Source: an uncultured Paraprevotella sp. (GTDB lineage: Bacteria; Bacteroidota; Bacteroidia; Bacteroidales; Bacteroidaceae). Taken from it: DNA of 46,489 bases. Under the pieces are notes generated by a model. It did not search any database. It was not told the DNA's origin and saw only the letters and a list, made by a program, of their open reading frames with translations. Below are positions 17,015 through 27,064 of this stretch, piece by piece. How positions within the stretch are numbered: the first letter of the stretch is position 1; every line of letters starts with the position of its first letter. Position numbers and translations under genes: made by a program. Location of the stretch: positions 1 to 46,489 of the forward strand of contig CALUKY010000019.1 in the NCBI GenBank assembly GCA_944321345.1, given 5' to 3'.

Positions 17015-18373
17015 TTATCGGGAATAGAAAACCAATGAGTCGGTCTGTGTTCTTTGTATGAGCCATTCCTTGATCTTTTTTTCTGTATTTTTATTGATTT
17101 TTTCTTTCAACTGTACGGATATCATGGTAACAGTATCGCTGGATAAGGTATTGTCCAGATGGATATTTACACCATATCCTATATGCAAGCTGTTTATTTC
17201 CGGAAACAAAACCTTGCATTCTTTTGAAACAGCTTGGGTGGATCCTAGAATCTGTTCCACCGGTTTCCATTGCTTTTCTATTTTTTCAGCCTTTTTTCTT
17301 TGTTCCTTTTCATATTGTATTTCTTCCGAAAGGAGCTTGGTATTTCCTTTTAACAGCGTTTGTATTTCTGTAGAGTTGAGGTTGTTGCTTCCTTGAACCA
17401 CAGATAGACGGGTTTCTTCCAGTCCGTATCGTTGCATCCGTTTTTGAATCTCGTTGAGTTTTTCTTTGCTGACTTCTTTTCCGAAAAGAACAATGTTAAT
17501 CTTATTCTCTTTATATTGAATATCCCGGGTAACGATTTTTGTAGTATCAGACTCAAGCTCCTGGGTAATGAATGTGATGGCTTTCTTTTCAAATACGGTT
17601 TCTTTTACCAGTTGATAGGTAAGAAAAGAAGCTGGAACCATCGTGACAACAGCAATGGTGGCAATGATCTGTTTTACACGACGCTCACGTCGGGCATCAC
17701 GGAATTCTTTCTTACTGAATTGCATGATATGAACTCCGATAACCGTAGCCAGACTAATAAAAATCGTATTGATGAGATACAGGTAAAATGCACCTGCTGC
17801 ATAGAGCCAGTTTCCGGTAGCTATACCGAATCCGGTGGTACAGATCGGAGGCATGAGTGCTGTGGCAATGGCAACTCCCGGTATAACATTGCCATTGCGT
17901 TGACTGATGCTACATAGGGCAATAATACCGGCCAGACCTCCACATAATGCAATGAATACATCGTAGATGGTGGGAGCAGTACGGGCCAGCAGTTCCGATT
18001 GGGCTTCAGCGAGTGGAGTGATCAGAAAGTAGATGGTGGCGGTGAGTACGCTGAATATTGTGGCTGTAATGAAGCTTTTTAGAGACCGCTTGAATAACTC
18101 GAAATCGTTGATGCCCACTCCAAGTCCCATACCCATGATCGGGCCCATAATCGGTGAAATGAGCATGGCACCGATGATCACAGCCGTGGAGTTCGTGTTG
18201 AGGCCGAGTGAAGCCACAAAGATCGCAAAGATAAGAATCCATAGTTTGGCACCACGGAAGTCTACACTATCTTTGATACGGTCAATAGTTTCCTGTTCCG
18301 GAGCTTTATCTTCGCCCACATAGAAAACTCTTCCGATCAGTTGTTTGATCATTTTTATCAGACGCTTTTCCAT
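17015..18373 (-). CDS. DUF389 family inner-membrane protein
   Basis: A 452-aa protein of the DUF389 (TIGR00341/TIGR00271-like) family. After a short basic N terminus come about six to seven hydrophobic segments between residues 40 and 260, including the conserved NTNSTAVIIGAMLISPIMGP block and the GVAIATALMPPICTTG block. A soluble, Lys/Glu-rich C-terminal domain (about 270-452) has coiled-coil character around 345-370. No biochemical function is established for the family to my knowledge. It lies between the flippase (18 nt upstream) and the S46 peptidase (27 nt downstream), with no promoter visible in either gap, so it is probably part of one transcript. Confidence 0.88.
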   Translation of the reverse strand: MEKRLIKMIKQLIGRVFYVGEDKAPEQETIDRIKDSVDFRGAKLWILIFAIFVASLGLNTNSTAVIIGAMLISPIMGPIMGMGLGVGINDFELFKRSLKSFITATIFSVLTATIYFLITPLAEAQSELLARTAPTIYDVFIALCGGLAGIIALCSISQRNGNVIPGVAIATALMPPICTTGFGIATGNWLYAAGAFYLYLINTIFISLATVIGVHIMQFSKKEFRDARRERRVKQIIATIAVVTMVPASFLTYQLVKETVFEKKAITFITQELESDTTKIVTRDIQYKENKINIVLFGKEVSKEKLNEIQKRMQRYGLEETRLSVVQGSNNLNSTEIQTLLKGNTKLLSEEIQYEKEQRKKAEKIEKQWKPVEQILGSTQAVSKECKVLFPEINSLHIGYGVNIHLDNTLSSDTVTMISVQLKEKINKNTEKKIKEWLIQRTQTDSLVFYSR

Positions 18374-18391
18374 GATACATCTGTTTGTATG

Positions 18392-19885
18392 TTATTTGAA
18401 ATATTTTCCAATTATCGGCAAACCTTTCAGTGGGAAGTCTTTTTTGACAATATAGGCTGCAAAGATGACTATCAGGATGGTTTTTACTCCCAGGCGGGTC
18501 CAGATGTTCCAGTTTTCAGGAATAAAGATCATAATCAGGGTGAGCAGTAGGGCCAGTGTGATATAGGTCATGATGCTGCGTATCGGGTAGTTGATCGGAT
18601 TCTTTTTCTGCCCCACAAGATAGGACAGGATCATGGAAGTGCCGTATCCGGCAAAGCCTCCCCAGGCACAGGCCATGTATCCGTAACGGGGGATAAACAC
18701 GAAGTTGATGACCAACAATACGGCGCATCCAGCCAGAGAGAACCAGGCACCCCAGATGGTTTTGTCGATGAGTTTGTACCAGAAAGACAGGTTGAAGTAG
18801 ATGCCCATCATGATTTCTGCGGCCATCACAATCGGTACCACCCGCAGGCCGTCCCAGTATCCGGGAGCAATAATGTATTTCAGCGCATCCAGCCAGGCCA
18901 TAACACAAAGGAATGCCAGCAGGGTGAATATGATAAAGAACTTCATACCTTTGGCATAAGTTGTCTTGCTGTCCTGATCCTTTGACTTGCCAAACACAAA
19001 CGGCTCGTAGGCATAGCGGAAGGCTTGGGTAATCATAGCCATAATCATGGCTATCTTGACGCAGGCACCGTAAATGCCTAATTGTACCTGGCCTTCCTGA
19101 ATGTCTCCATAAACCAGCGGGAAGATGATTTTATCGGCAGTCTGGTTCAGGATTCCGGCAACTCCTAACACCAGTATTGGCCAGGAATAGCGTAACATGC
19201 GTTTCATTAATGCCATGTCGAGAATATATTTGAATCCCGTCAGTTCCGGAATGAAAAAAGCCACAATGGCCGCCTTGCATACCAGATTCAGTCCAAAGAT
19301 ATAGCCTACACCGACTCCTGGATTATAAAAAAGTCCGATGATGTCCGGATAGAGCGGATAGAGTTTTGGCAATATCAGGAAATAAAGCAGGTTGGTTACG
19401 ATGTTCAGGAAGATGAACAACAGATTCAGTGCGGCGAACTTTATGGGCCTTTTCTGATAACGGAGCCAGGCAAACGGAATGGCCAAAAAGGCGTCCAAAG
19501 CCACACAGGCACCCATAATGCCGATATATTCCGGATGAGTGGCATAACCCATTGCTTGCGAGATCTGGGGTAGGAATCCCAAAACCAGGCACAGAAAAAA
19601 CAGGGAGATGGTGCCCACAATAATCAGAGTTGTGGAATAAACCACCAATGGTTTTTCACCTTCCTTGTTGGCGAAGCGAAAGAAGGTGGTTTCCATGCCA
19701 AAGGTTAGGATAACCAGGATCAATCCTACATAGGCATAAATATTCGTTACTACTCCATAGCCTCCGGATCCGGCCGGCAATACAGCAGTGTAGAGCGGTA
19801 CGAGCAGATAGTTCAGAAATCGTCCGATGATGCTGCTCAGTCCATAAATTGCGGTGTCTTTCACTACAGACTTTAGTTCTGCCAT
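18392..19885 (-). CDS. Oligosaccharide flippase (Wzx/MATE-like polysaccharide export protein)
   Basis: A 497-aa polytopic membrane protein with about 14 hydrophobic segments and the N-terminal pattern KSVVKDTAIYGLSSIIGRFLNYLLVPLYT typical of polysaccharide-biosynthesis flippases in the MOP superfamily. Members move undecaprenyl-linked oligosaccharides across the inner membrane. No glycosyltransferases lie next to it, so it may serve a glycan made elsewhere, for example protein O-glycan or cell-wall precursor transport. It lies 41 nt downstream of the SpmAB-like gene and 18 nt before the DUF389 gene. Confidence 0.87.
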   Translation of the reverse strand: MAELKSVVKDTAIYGLSSIIGRFLNYLLVPLYTAVLPAGSGGYGVVTNIYAYVGLILVILTFGMETTFFRFANKEGEKPLVVYSTTLIIVGTISLFFLCLVLGFLPQISQAMGYATHPEYIGIMGACVALDAFLAIPFAWLRYQKRPIKFAALNLLFIFLNIVTNLLYFLILPKLYPLYPDIIGLFYNPGVGVGYIFGLNLVCKAAIVAFFIPELTGFKYILDMALMKRMLRYSWPILVLGVAGILNQTADKIIFPLVYGDIQEGQVQLGIYGACVKIAMIMAMITQAFRYAYEPFVFGKSKDQDSKTTYAKGMKFFIIFTLLAFLCVMAWLDALKYIIAPGYWDGLRVVPIVMAAEIMMGIYFNLSFWYKLIDKTIWGAWFSLAGCAVLLVINFVFIPRYGYMACAWGGFAGYGTSMILSYLVGQKKNPINYPIRSIMTYITLALLLTLIMIFIPENWNIWTRLGVKTILIVIFAAYIVKKDFPLKGLPIIGKYFK

Positions 19886-19926
19886 AAAATGAATATCTTT
19901 AAGTTATAACTTGTTTGTCTTTAGTA

Positions 19927-21159
19927 TTATCCGAAGAAAAAGTAAGCCACGGCAATGGCGCTCAGAATTCCGGCGGCATCGGCCAAAAGACCACAGGTTA
20001 CGGCATGGCGGGTCTTGCGGATACCCACACTGCCAAAGTACACGGCCAGAATATAGAAGGTTGTGTCGGTTGAACCCTGGAAAATACAGCTTAAGCGCCC
20101 TACGAAAGAATCGGCGCCGTAGGTTTGCATGGCATCCACCATCATGCCGCGCGCTCCGCTTCCGCTCAGCGGTTTCATCAGAGCCGTAGGCAAGGCTCCT
20201 ACAATACGGTCATCAGCCCCGCACCAGCGCAACAGGGCGGCAACACCGTCGGTCAGCATATCCATGGCGCCCGAGGCACGGAATACACCCACTGCCACTA
20301 AGATGGCAATCAGATAGGGAATGATGCGCACAGCGGTGGAGAAACCGTCTTTGGCTCCTTCGATAAAGGCGTCATATACATTGACTTTATGCCGCATGCC
20401 GGCCACGATAAAGGCCATGATGATAGAGAACAGCGAAACATTGGCCACGGTAGTGCTCACGGCATTCATCTGCTCGCGGTCCATACTGCTGAATCCCCAA
20501 ATGAGCAGTCCCACCAACACGAGTGATCCCCCCAAAGCGGTAAGGATGGTCCTGTTCCACAGGGAAATCTTCTGATAAAGTGCCGTAGCGACAATTCCGA
20601 CCAGAGTAGACATGAAAGTGGCCAGCAGAATGGGAATGAAAATATCCGTAGGTTGTGCCGCTCCCATTTGGGCGCGATATACCAGTATGCTTACCGGAAT
20701 CAGTGTCAGTCCTGAGGTATTGAGAACCAGAAACATGATCATCGGATTCGATGCCGTGTCTTTTTTCGGGTTCAGTTCCTGTAATCCTTCCATAGCCTTC
20801 AGACCGAGTGGTGTGGCCGCATTGTCCAGACCTAGCATGTTGGCTGCCAGATTCATAAAGATGTTTCCGATGACCGGATGATTCCGGGGCAAATCGGGGA
20901 AAAGCTTGATGAACAGGGGCGAGAGCCAGCGGGCCAGCGCATTGACCAGTCCTCCCTTTTCGCCGATCTTCATGATGCCCATCCACAGGGAAAGGACACC
21001 GGTCAGTCCGAGTGAGATTTCAAAAGCGGTTTTGGAACTGGAAAAAGTGGCATCCATGATGGCAGGGAATACATCTAAGTTGCCGAAAGCAACCAATTTG
21101 ATCAATGCCGTAAGGAAAGCGATGCCGAAAAAGGCAATCCAAATATAATTAAGCACCAT
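19927..21159 (-). CDS. Nucleoside-recognition domain membrane protein (SpmA-SpmB fusion-like)
   Basis: A 410-aa inner-membrane protein with two Gate/nucleoside-recognition type halves. The first half (about 1-200) contains [20 protein letters not shown] and [17 protein letters not shown], a hallmark of SpmA. The second half (about 230-410) contains [17 protein letters not shown] and the SpmB-like [18 protein letters not shown]. In sporulators SpmA and SpmB act in spore-core dehydration; fused homologues are widespread in non-sporulating Bacteroidetes and the solute they move is unknown. It is the first gene of the minus-strand run and diverges from ruvB. Confidence 0.87.
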   Translation of the reverse strand: MVLNYIWIAFFGIAFLTALIKLVAFGNLDVFPAIMDATFSSSKTAFEISLGLTGVLSLWMGIMKIGEKGGLVNALARWLSPLFIKLFPDLPRNHPVIGNIFMNLAANMLGLDNAATPLGLKAMEGLQELNPKKDTASNPMIMFLVLNTSGLTLIPVSILVYRAQMGAAQPTDIFIPILLATFMSTLVGIVATALYQKISLWNRTILTALGGSLVLVGLLIWGFSSMDREQMNAVSTTVANVSLFSIIMAFIVAGMRHKVNVYDAFIEGAKDGFSTAVRIIPYLIAILVAVGVFRASGAMDMLTDGVAALLRWCGADDRIVGALPTALMKPLSGSGARGMMVDAMQTYGADSFVGRLSCIFQGSTDTTFYILAVYFGSVGIRKTRHAVTCGLLADAAGILSAIAVAYFFFG

Positions 21160-21190
21160 AATTTTGGAATATCATATGAATATCAGGGGG

Positions 21191-21198
21191 CAAAGTTA
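21191..21198 (-). promoter_or_regulatory. -7 box of the SpmAB-flippase-DUF389-S46 run
   Basis: Minus-strand TAACTTTG, a full TAnnTTTG match, 31 nt upstream of the first gene. The -33 region is poorly conserved. Confidence 0.5.
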
Positions 21199-21246
21199 CA
21201 TTTTTTTCTGTTAATAAACAGTGCTTTTATGATAAACGCTGTCTTT

Positions 21247-21278
21247 TTTGCTGAGAACTGTTTATTGTTGTATCTTTG
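21247..21278 (+). promoter_or_regulatory. ruvB promoter
   Basis: TTTG (21247-21250), 20 nt, TATCTTTG (21271-21278): a textbook Bacteroides sigma-A promoter. The predicted start site falls only a few nt before ATG 21286, so the mRNA may be nearly leaderless. Confidence 0.8.
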
Positions 21279-21285
21279 TGACGAG

Positions 21286-22317
21286 ATGGAAGAAGATTTT
21301 GACATAAGACAGCAACAGCGGAATACCGGTGAACGGGATTTCGAAAACGCCTTGCGCCCGCTACGCTTTGAAGACTTCAGCGGTCAGTTCAAGGTGGTAG
21401 ATAATCTGCGTATTTTTGTTGAGGCAGCCAAGTATCGTGGCGAGCCTTTGGATCATACTTTACTGCATGGCCCTCCGGGACTGGGCAAGACCACACTGAG
21501 CAATATCATTGCCAATGAGTTGGGAGTGGGCTTTAAAATCACTTCCGGTCCGGTGCTGGACAAGCCCGGCGATCTGGCCGGATTGCTTACGTCGCTGGAA
21601 CCGAACGATGTGCTTTTCATTGACGAGATCCATCGTCTGAGCCCGGTGGTGGAAGAGTATCTCTATTCGGCCATGGAAGACTACCGTATTGACATTATGA
21701 TCGACAAGGGACCTTCGGCACGGAGCATCCAGATTGATTTGAATCCTTTTACGTTGATCGGTGCTACAACCCGAAGCGGACTGCTGACGGCCCCGTTGCG
21801 TGCCCGTTTCGGCATCAACCTGCATTTGGAATATTATGATACCGATGTGCTGGCACGTATTGTAGAGCGTTCATCGGGCATTCTCAATGTACCGATATCC
21901 TGGGAGGCTGCCGGAGAGATCGCTTCACGCAGTCGAGGCACTCCTCGTATCGCCAATGCCCTGTTGCGCCGTGTGCGTGACTTTGCCCAGGTGAAGGGAA
22001 CCGGGCGTATAGACGTGGAGATTGCCCGTTATGCTCTTGAGGCTCTGAATATCGACCAGTTCGGACTGGATGAGATAGACAACAAGATTCTGCTCACAAT
22101 CATTGACAAGTTTAAGGGAGGACCTGTGGGTATTTCTACTATTGCTACAGCCATTGGCGAGGATGCCGGTACGGTAGAAGAGGTTTATGAACCGTTTCTT
22201 ATCAAGGAAGGCTTTATCAAACGTACTCCGCGTGGTCGTGAGGTGACCGATCTGGCTTATCGTCATTTGGGAGTGAACCGTTACGAGAGTGGCAGTTTGG
22301 GAAGTTTGTTTGATTAA
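21286..22317 (+). CDS. ruvB: RuvB Holliday junction branch-migration ATPase
   Basis: A 343-aa AAA+ motor that, with RuvA, drives Holliday junction branch migration in recombinational repair. It starts [10 protein letters not shown] and shows Walker [10 protein letters not shown], Walker B DEIHR, sensor 1 GATTRSG, an arginine-finger region and the C-terminal winged helix ([24 protein letters not shown]). ATG 21286 is chosen because the upstream in-frame start at 21229 precedes the promoter -7 box. ybeY follows with its start 17 nt after the stop. Confidence 0.97.
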   Translation: MEEDFDIRQQQRNTGERDFENALRPLRFEDFSGQFKVVDNLRIFVEAAKYRGEPLDHTLLHGPPGLGKTTLSNIIANELGVGFKITSGPVLDKPGDLAGLLTSLEPNDVLFIDEIHRLSPVVEEYLYSAMEDYRIDIMIDKGPSARSIQIDLNPFTLIGATTRSGLLTAPLRARFGINLHLEYYDTDVLARIVERSSGILNVPISWEAAGEIASRSRGTPRIANALLRRVRDFAQVKGTGRIDVEIARYALEALNIDQFGLDEIDNKILLTIIDKFKGGPVGISTIATAIGEDAGTVEEVYEPFLIKEGFIKRTPRGREVTDLAYRHLGVNRYESGSLGSLFD

Positions 22318-22333
22318 AATAGATAAAACCTAT

Positions 22334-22762
22334 ATGATTACTTATCATGCAGAAGGGGTGCGCATGCCCGATATCAAAAAGCGCGAGAATACGGAGTGGG
22401 TAAAGGCTGTGGCTGCCACTTATGGTAAGAGAGTGGGAGAGATTGCCTATATCTTCGTGGATGATGAGAAAATTCTGGAGGTAAACCGCCAGTATTTGCA
22501 GCACGACTATTATACAGACATCATTACGTTTGACTATTGCGAAGGTGACCGTATTTCGGGTGATCTGTTCATCAGTCTGGACACGGTGCGCAGCAATGCC
22601 GAACTGGTGGGAGCTACTTATGAAGAGGAACTTCACCGTGTCATTATTCACGGTATTCTGCATTTGTGTGGTATCAACGACAAAGGACCGGGTGAGCGTG
22701 AAATTATGGAGGCGGCCGAAAATAAGGCGCTGGCTTTGCGCCAGGAGATGGCTGCAGAATAA
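22334..22762 (+). CDS. ybeY: YbeY endoribonuclease / rRNA maturation factor
   Basis: A 142-aa UPF0054 metalloprotein that takes part in 16S rRNA 3'-end maturation and ribosome quality control. The metal motif normally reads HGxLHLxGYDH; here it is HGILHLCGINDK, keeping the first two His while the third ligand position is Asp, a form I believe is usual in Bacteroidetes. The conserved NxxYLxxDYxTDIITF block is clear. ATG 22334 gives the typical MITYHAEGV start. It forms an operon with ruvB and ends at a strong terminator. Confidence 0.93.
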   Translation: MITYHAEGVRMPDIKKRENTEWVKAVAATYGKRVGEIAYIFVDDEKILEVNRQYLQHDYYTDIITFDYCEGDRISGDLFISLDTVRSNAELVGATYEEELHRVIIHGILHLCGINDKGPGEREIMEAAENKALALRQEMAAE

Positions 22763-22778
22763 TGAATATTAAAAAAAT

Positions 22779-22820
22779 AGGCGGTGCACTTCAAAAATGA
22801 AATGCACCGCCTGTTTTTTT
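22779..22820 (+). terminator. Terminator of the ruvB-ybeY operon
   Basis: AGGCGGTGCA (22779-22788) pairs perfectly with TGCACCGCCT (22803-22812), followed by G and a seven-T run. An A run on the left side makes it potentially bidirectional. Confidence 0.9.
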
Positions 22821-22978
22821 ATGATATAAATAGATTTTCTTTTTAAGAAGATTTCCTATGTCGATCTGTATGTTGAAAGTGTTCTTGCTGATGACTTCAG
22901 ATTATCTCCCTGTAATTAATAAATTACTTTCAGGGCAGTAATAAATTACTTCCGTGATGATAATTTAGAAAAATCTTA

Positions 22979-24568
22979 TTATTTTGCTTCAAGCAGCTCT
23001 ACGGCCTTTTTCACCGCTTCACTTTCTTGGTTCATTACCTGAAAATATTCCGACATATCCCAAAGATCACGAGCCAGCAGTGCCTTGAGTTGCAGTTTCA
23101 GTTGAGGCAATGTTTGATTACGCTCTTCTTCATCCTTTGGCTTAACAGATCGTTTTTGGGCTTCTTCGTTCAGGATGGCCAGTTCTTCTTCGCCCACCTG
23201 GAAGTTTTTCAGAAATGAGTCAAAGTCTTTATATTGCTTCTGAATCTGTTTGCGGTATCGGTCGCTATACTTTAAGGAAGTGTTGGTCACAATGCCTTTT
23301 GCAACCAGTTCCCGATGGTATTTGGTGTACTTGGTGGTATCTAATGGTATGAAATAGTCGGGCATGATACCTCCACCTCCATACACGATACGTCCTTTCT
23401 TCAGAGTTTTGTATTTCAAAGAGTCTGGGAAGTGTATGCTGTCGGCGTGCACTAGTTCGCCACGGTTATAGCGGTTGATCACATCCATGTTATAAGAAGT
23501 ACGATTGCCGTTTTCGTATGGTTTCTGGATGCATCGTCCCACTGGAGTGTAATAGCGGGCAATGGTAAGTCGCAGCTGAGAGCCGTCAGGTAGGTCTAGC
23601 GGACGTTGTACCAGGCCTTTTCCGAAGGTACGTCGTCCGATGACGATTCCACGGTCGTGATCCTGAATGGAGCCGGTTACGATTTCGGCTGCAGAAGCGG
23701 TGTATTCATCTACCAGCACGGCAATCTTTCCGTCCTTGAAACTTCCGTTCCCCTTGGCCTTGTATTCCGAATAAGGGGCACGGCGTCCTTGGGTGTATAC
23801 AATCAGATCGTTCTGTTCCAGGAATTCATTGGCAATGTCGATGGCGGCTCCGAGATAGCCTCCTCCATTCTGTTGCAGATCCAGAATCAGGTTTTTCATG
23901 CCCTGGTCTTTCAGCTTCTTCATGGCCTGCTGCAGCTCGTCGTGAGTTTTTGCTCCGAAATTGCTGATGCGGATCAGTCCGGTTTGCGGAGTAACCATAT
24001 AGGCGGCATCTACTGAGGTCATCGGAATTTTGTCACGCTTCACGTCGAACGTCAGTACTTCGTCAATTCCGTTACGTATTACGCCCAAATGTACGATGGA
24101 TCCCTTGGGGCCTTTCAGGCGGCGCATGATTTCCTCACGACTCATTTTCACGCCGGCAATGGCAGTATCGTTTACGGATATTATACGGTCGCCAGCCAGA
24201 ATACCGGCTTTTTCAGAAGGGCCTTTGCTTACGGGCTGTATGACAAAGAGCGTGTCATCGAGCATATTGTATTGCACTCCGATACCTTCAAAATTGCCTT
24301 GCAGCGGTTCGTTCATTGATTTGGTATCTTTGGCGTTAGAGTAGGCCGAATGAGGGTCAAGCTCCTTGAGCATGCCTATGATGGCATCTTCGGTCAGTTT
24401 GTCGGTATTGACTGTGTCTACATATAGGCTGCTGATGGCCAGATGAGCCATATAAAGTTTTTTAATAGAGGCTTCGTAGTCTTTGGCGGCATTTTTCTGT
24501 TGTGCCCATGCCGGCAGACAGCATAAGGCTGCGAGCAGACACAGGCAAATGTTCTTTTTCATAATCAT
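22979..24568 (-). CDS. S41 family C-terminal processing peptidase (CtpA/Prc-like) with PDZ domain
   Basis: A 529-aa periplasmic serine protease. A signal peptide (to about AWA-Q, residue 22) is followed by an N-terminal helical part, a PDZ domain (about 90-175, GIGVQYNMLDD through GPKGSIVHLGV) and the tail-specific protease core with the Ser/Lys dyad Ser292 in DEYTASAAEI and Lys317 in RTFGKGLVQ. A Gln/Lys-rich C-terminal extension follows. Such enzymes trim or degrade envelope proteins from the C terminus. The start could be ATG 24568 or, more like a normal signal peptide, ATG 24562. It is the last gene of a tight minus-strand operon, 5 nt after coaD. Confidence 0.92.
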   Translation of the reverse strand: MIMKKNICLCLLAALCCLPAWAQQKNAAKDYEASIKKLYMAHLAISSLYVDTVNTDKLTEDAIIGMLKELDPHSAYSNAKDTKSMNEPLQGNFEGIGVQYNMLDDTLFVIQPVSKGPSEKAGILAGDRIISVNDTAIAGVKMSREEIMRRLKGPKGSIVHLGVIRNGIDEVLTFDVKRDKIPMTSVDAAYMVTPQTGLIRISNFGAKTHDELQQAMKKLKDQGMKNLILDLQQNGGGYLGAAIDIANEFLEQNDLIVYTQGRRAPYSEYKAKGNGSFKDGKIAVLVDEYTASAAEIVTGSIQDHDRGIVIGRRTFGKGLVQRPLDLPDGSQLRLTIARYYTPVGRCIQKPYENGNRTSYNMDVINRYNRGELVHADSIHFPDSLKYKTLKKGRIVYGGGGIMPDYFIPLDTTKYTKYHRELVAKGIVTNTSLKYSDRYRKQIQKQYKDFDSFLKNFQVGEEELAILNEEAQKRSVKPKDEEERNQTLPQLKLQLKALLARDLWDMSEYFQVMNQESEAVKKAVELLEAK

Positions 24569-24573
24569 ACTGT

Positions 24574-25032
24574 TTATTCTTCTATGATAAAGCCTTCGGG
24601 CAGAAATTCCGTGATGTCGCGTCCGAAGTGCATCAGTTCACGTACGATGGTAGAGCTGATGCAGGCCAGATCGGGTTCTGTGAACAGAATCACGGTTTCG
24701 ATGCCGGAGAGCCGTTTGTTGACGTCGGCAATGGCCAGTTCGTATTCAAAATCCTTGTGTGAGCGCACGCCTCTCAGAATGAAATCTGCCTGCTTGCGTT
24801 TGGCAAAATCCACGGTGAGATCACTGTATGCCTCTACGGATATGCGCGGTTCGTTGCGGTACAGGTTCTTCAGGGCCTGAATGCGTTTCTCCACCGCCAT
24901 GATTCCTTTCTTTTTTTCGTTGATGCCCACACCGATAATGATGCGGTCGAACAGTTGCAACCCTCTGCGGGCTATGGAGTCATGCCCTTTGGTATAAGGG
25001 TCGAAGCTTCCGGGAAATATAGCAGTTCTCAT
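24574..25032 (-). CDS. coaD: Phosphopantetheine adenylyltransferase
   Basis: A 152-aa nucleotidyltransferase that makes dephospho-CoA from 4'-phosphopantetheine and ATP, the penultimate step of coenzyme A synthesis. The N-terminal [10 protein letters not shown] holds the T/HxGH nucleotide-binding motif. [12 protein letters not shown] and the C-terminal ISSTIVREL motif complete the signature. The start overlaps the parE stop by 4 nt, so the two are translationally coupled. Confidence 0.97.
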   Translation of the reverse strand: MRTAIFPGSFDPYTKGHDSIARRGLQLFDRIIIGVGINEKKKGIMAVEKRIQALKNLYRNEPRISVEAYSDLTVDFAKRKQADFILRGVRSHKDFEYELAIADVNKRLSGIETVILFTEPDLACISSTIVRELMHFGRDITEFLPEGFIIEE

Positions 25033-27053
25033 TCTTGTTCGGTTTCTTCAAATGTAGGGTCTTCTTCAACCACCAGATTGTTGATGATGAAATTCTGGCG
25101 TTCCATGGTGTTTTTGCCCATATAATATTCCAGCAGTTCTTTCACCTGGTCGCTTTTTTGAAGCGATACTTGTTCCAATCGCATTTCGGGGCCAATGAAA
25201 TACTTAAACTCGTCGGGTGAGATTTCTCCCAGTCCTTTGAATCGGGTGATCTCCGGGTCCGGACCGAGAATCTCCACCGCCGCCTGGCGTTCCTCTTCAG
25301 TGTAGCAATACTGCGTGATGAAGTCCGAGCGGTTGGAAAGCACCACGCCCTTGTTTTTCTCCAGTCCGGAGATGTATTCTTCTATCTCGCGCAGTTTGTT
25401 TTTTCCTAATTTGCTCTTTTTGTTGCGTACGCGGAACAAAGGAGTCTGCAGGATATAAACATGCCCTTTTTTGATCAGATCGGGGAAAAACTGCAGGAAG
25501 AAGGTTATCATCAGCAGGCGGATGTGCATACCGTCGACATCGGCATCCGTAGCTACGATTACTTTGTTGTAGCGCAGTCCGTCTAGTCCGTCTTCAATGT
25601 TCAGCGCGGCCTGAAGCAGATTGAACTCCTCGTTCTCATAAACAACCTTCTTGGTCAGTCCGTAACAGTTCAGCGGTTTTCCGCGCAGACTGAACACCGC
25701 CTGAGTGGTTACGTTTCGGCTCTTGGTGATGGAACCGGAAGCCGAATCTCCCTCAGTAATGAAGATGGAGCTTTCCAAACGCGGATCGTTCTCCAGGTCT
25801 TCGTCCTTCTTTGAAGTCTTCTGGTCATTCAGGTGAATGCGGCAGTCGCGCAATTTTCGGTTGTGAAGATTGGCTTTTTTGGAGCGTTCACGCGCCAGTT
25901 TGGCTACACCGGCCATGGCTTTTCTTTCTTTCTCGTTTTCGGAAATTTTCTGGATGATTACCTCGGCAATGTCCGGATTGCGGTGCAGATAATTGTCCAC
26001 CTGTTCCTTGACGAAATCACCGATGAACTTGTCGATGCTGATACCGCCGTCGGGAATGGTTGTCAGTGATCCCAATTTGATTTTGGTCTGACTCTCAAAC
26101 AGCGGTTCCTCAATATTGATGGAAATGGCGCCCACCAGACCGTTTCGGATATCTCCGAAATCAAAATTCTTGCCCGAGAACTCCTTGATGGTTTCGGCAA
26201 TATGTTTCTTGAAAGCACTTTGATGCGTACCTCCCTGAGTGGTGTGCTGTCCGTTGACAAACGAGTAGTATTCCTCACCGTATTGATTGGTGTGTGTGAA
26301 GGCAATCTCAATATCTTCACCTTTCAGATGTACGATGGGATAAAGTCCGTCGTTGGTCATGTTGTCGTTCAACAGGTCCACCAGTCCGTTGCGCGAGTGG
26401 ATTCTGCGTCCGTTGAACATAATGGTCAGTCCGGTGTTCAGGTATGTATAGTTGCGCAGCATGTTTTCCACAAACTCATGGCGGAACTGATAATGCTTGA
26501 ACAAGCTGTTGTCCGGTTCAAAATAAATATAGGTTCCGGTTTCGTCTTCGGTATTTTCGGTAGTGTCACTGATAAGTACCCCCTTCTCGAAAACCGCCTT
26601 GCGCACGGCGCCTTCACGATAGCTGTGCACCTCGAAGTGCGTGCTCAGAGCGTTTACCGCCTTGATACCGACACCGTTCAGACCGACACTTTTCTTAAAG
26701 GCCTTGGAGTCGTATTTTCCTCCCGTGTTCAGTACGCTTACCGCTTCAATCAGTTTTCCCTGGGGAATACCGCGACCGTAGTCGCGCACGCTGACGCGCA
26801 GATTCTCGTCTAAGGTGACCTCGATACGTTTTCCGGCATTCATTTTGAATTCGTCGATACTGTTGTCGATCACCTCTTTCAGGAGCACATAAATACCGTC
26901 CTCCGACTGCGATCCGTCGCCCAACTTTCCGATATACATACCCGGACGGGTGCGTACATGTTCCATGTCGGAAAGATGACGGATGTTGTCGTCGGTATAC
27001 GCCACGGGAGCCTCTTGAATCAGCCCTTCTTTTTCTTCGTTATTTTCTTTCAT
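25029..27053 (-). CDS. parE: DNA topoisomerase IV subunit B
   Basis: The ATPase subunit of topoisomerase IV (674 aa), which decatenates daughter chromosomes with ParC. The GHKL ATPase signatures are present ([30 protein letters not shown]), as is the TOPRIM core with EGDSASGSI, where the Ala-Ser pattern separates ParE from GyrB (EGDSAGGS), and the metal-binding DADVDGMHI. parC is not in the window. I start at ATG 27053 rather than the in-frame GTG at 27059. The upstream GNAT-like gene ends 11 nt before, and coaD overlaps the 3' end. Confidence 0.93.
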   Translation of the reverse strand: MKENNEEKEGLIQEAPVAYTDDNIRHLSDMEHVRTRPGMYIGKLGDGSQSEDGIYVLLKEVIDNSIDEFKMNAGKRIEVTLDENLRVSVRDYGRGIPQGKLIEAVSVLNTGGKYDSKAFKKSVGLNGVGIKAVNALSTHFEVHSYREGAVRKAVFEKGVLISDTTENTEDETGTYIYFEPDNSLFKHYQFRHEFVENMLRNYTYLNTGLTIMFNGRRIHSRNGLVDLLNDNMTNDGLYPIVHLKGEDIEIAFTHTNQYGEEYYSFVNGQHTTQGGTHQSAFKKHIAETIKEFSGKNFDFGDIRNGLVGAISINIEEPLFESQTKIKLGSLTTIPDGGISIDKFIGDFVKEQVDNYLHRNPDIAEVIIQKISENEKERKAMAGVAKLARERSKKANLHNRKLRDCRIHLNDQKTSKKDEDLENDPRLESSIFITEGDSASGSITKSRNVTTQAVFSLRGKPLNCYGLTKKVVYENEEFNLLQAALNIEDGLDGLRYNKVIVATDADVDGMHIRLLMITFFLQFFPDLIKKGHVYILQTPLFRVRNKKSKLGKNKLREIEEYISGLEKNKGVVLSNRSDFITQYCYTEEERQAAVEILGPDPEITRFKGLGEISPDEFKYFIGPEMRLEQVSLQKSDQVKELLEYYMGKNTMERQNFIINNLVVEEDPTFEETEQE

Positions 27054-27064
27054 AAGCACCGTGG

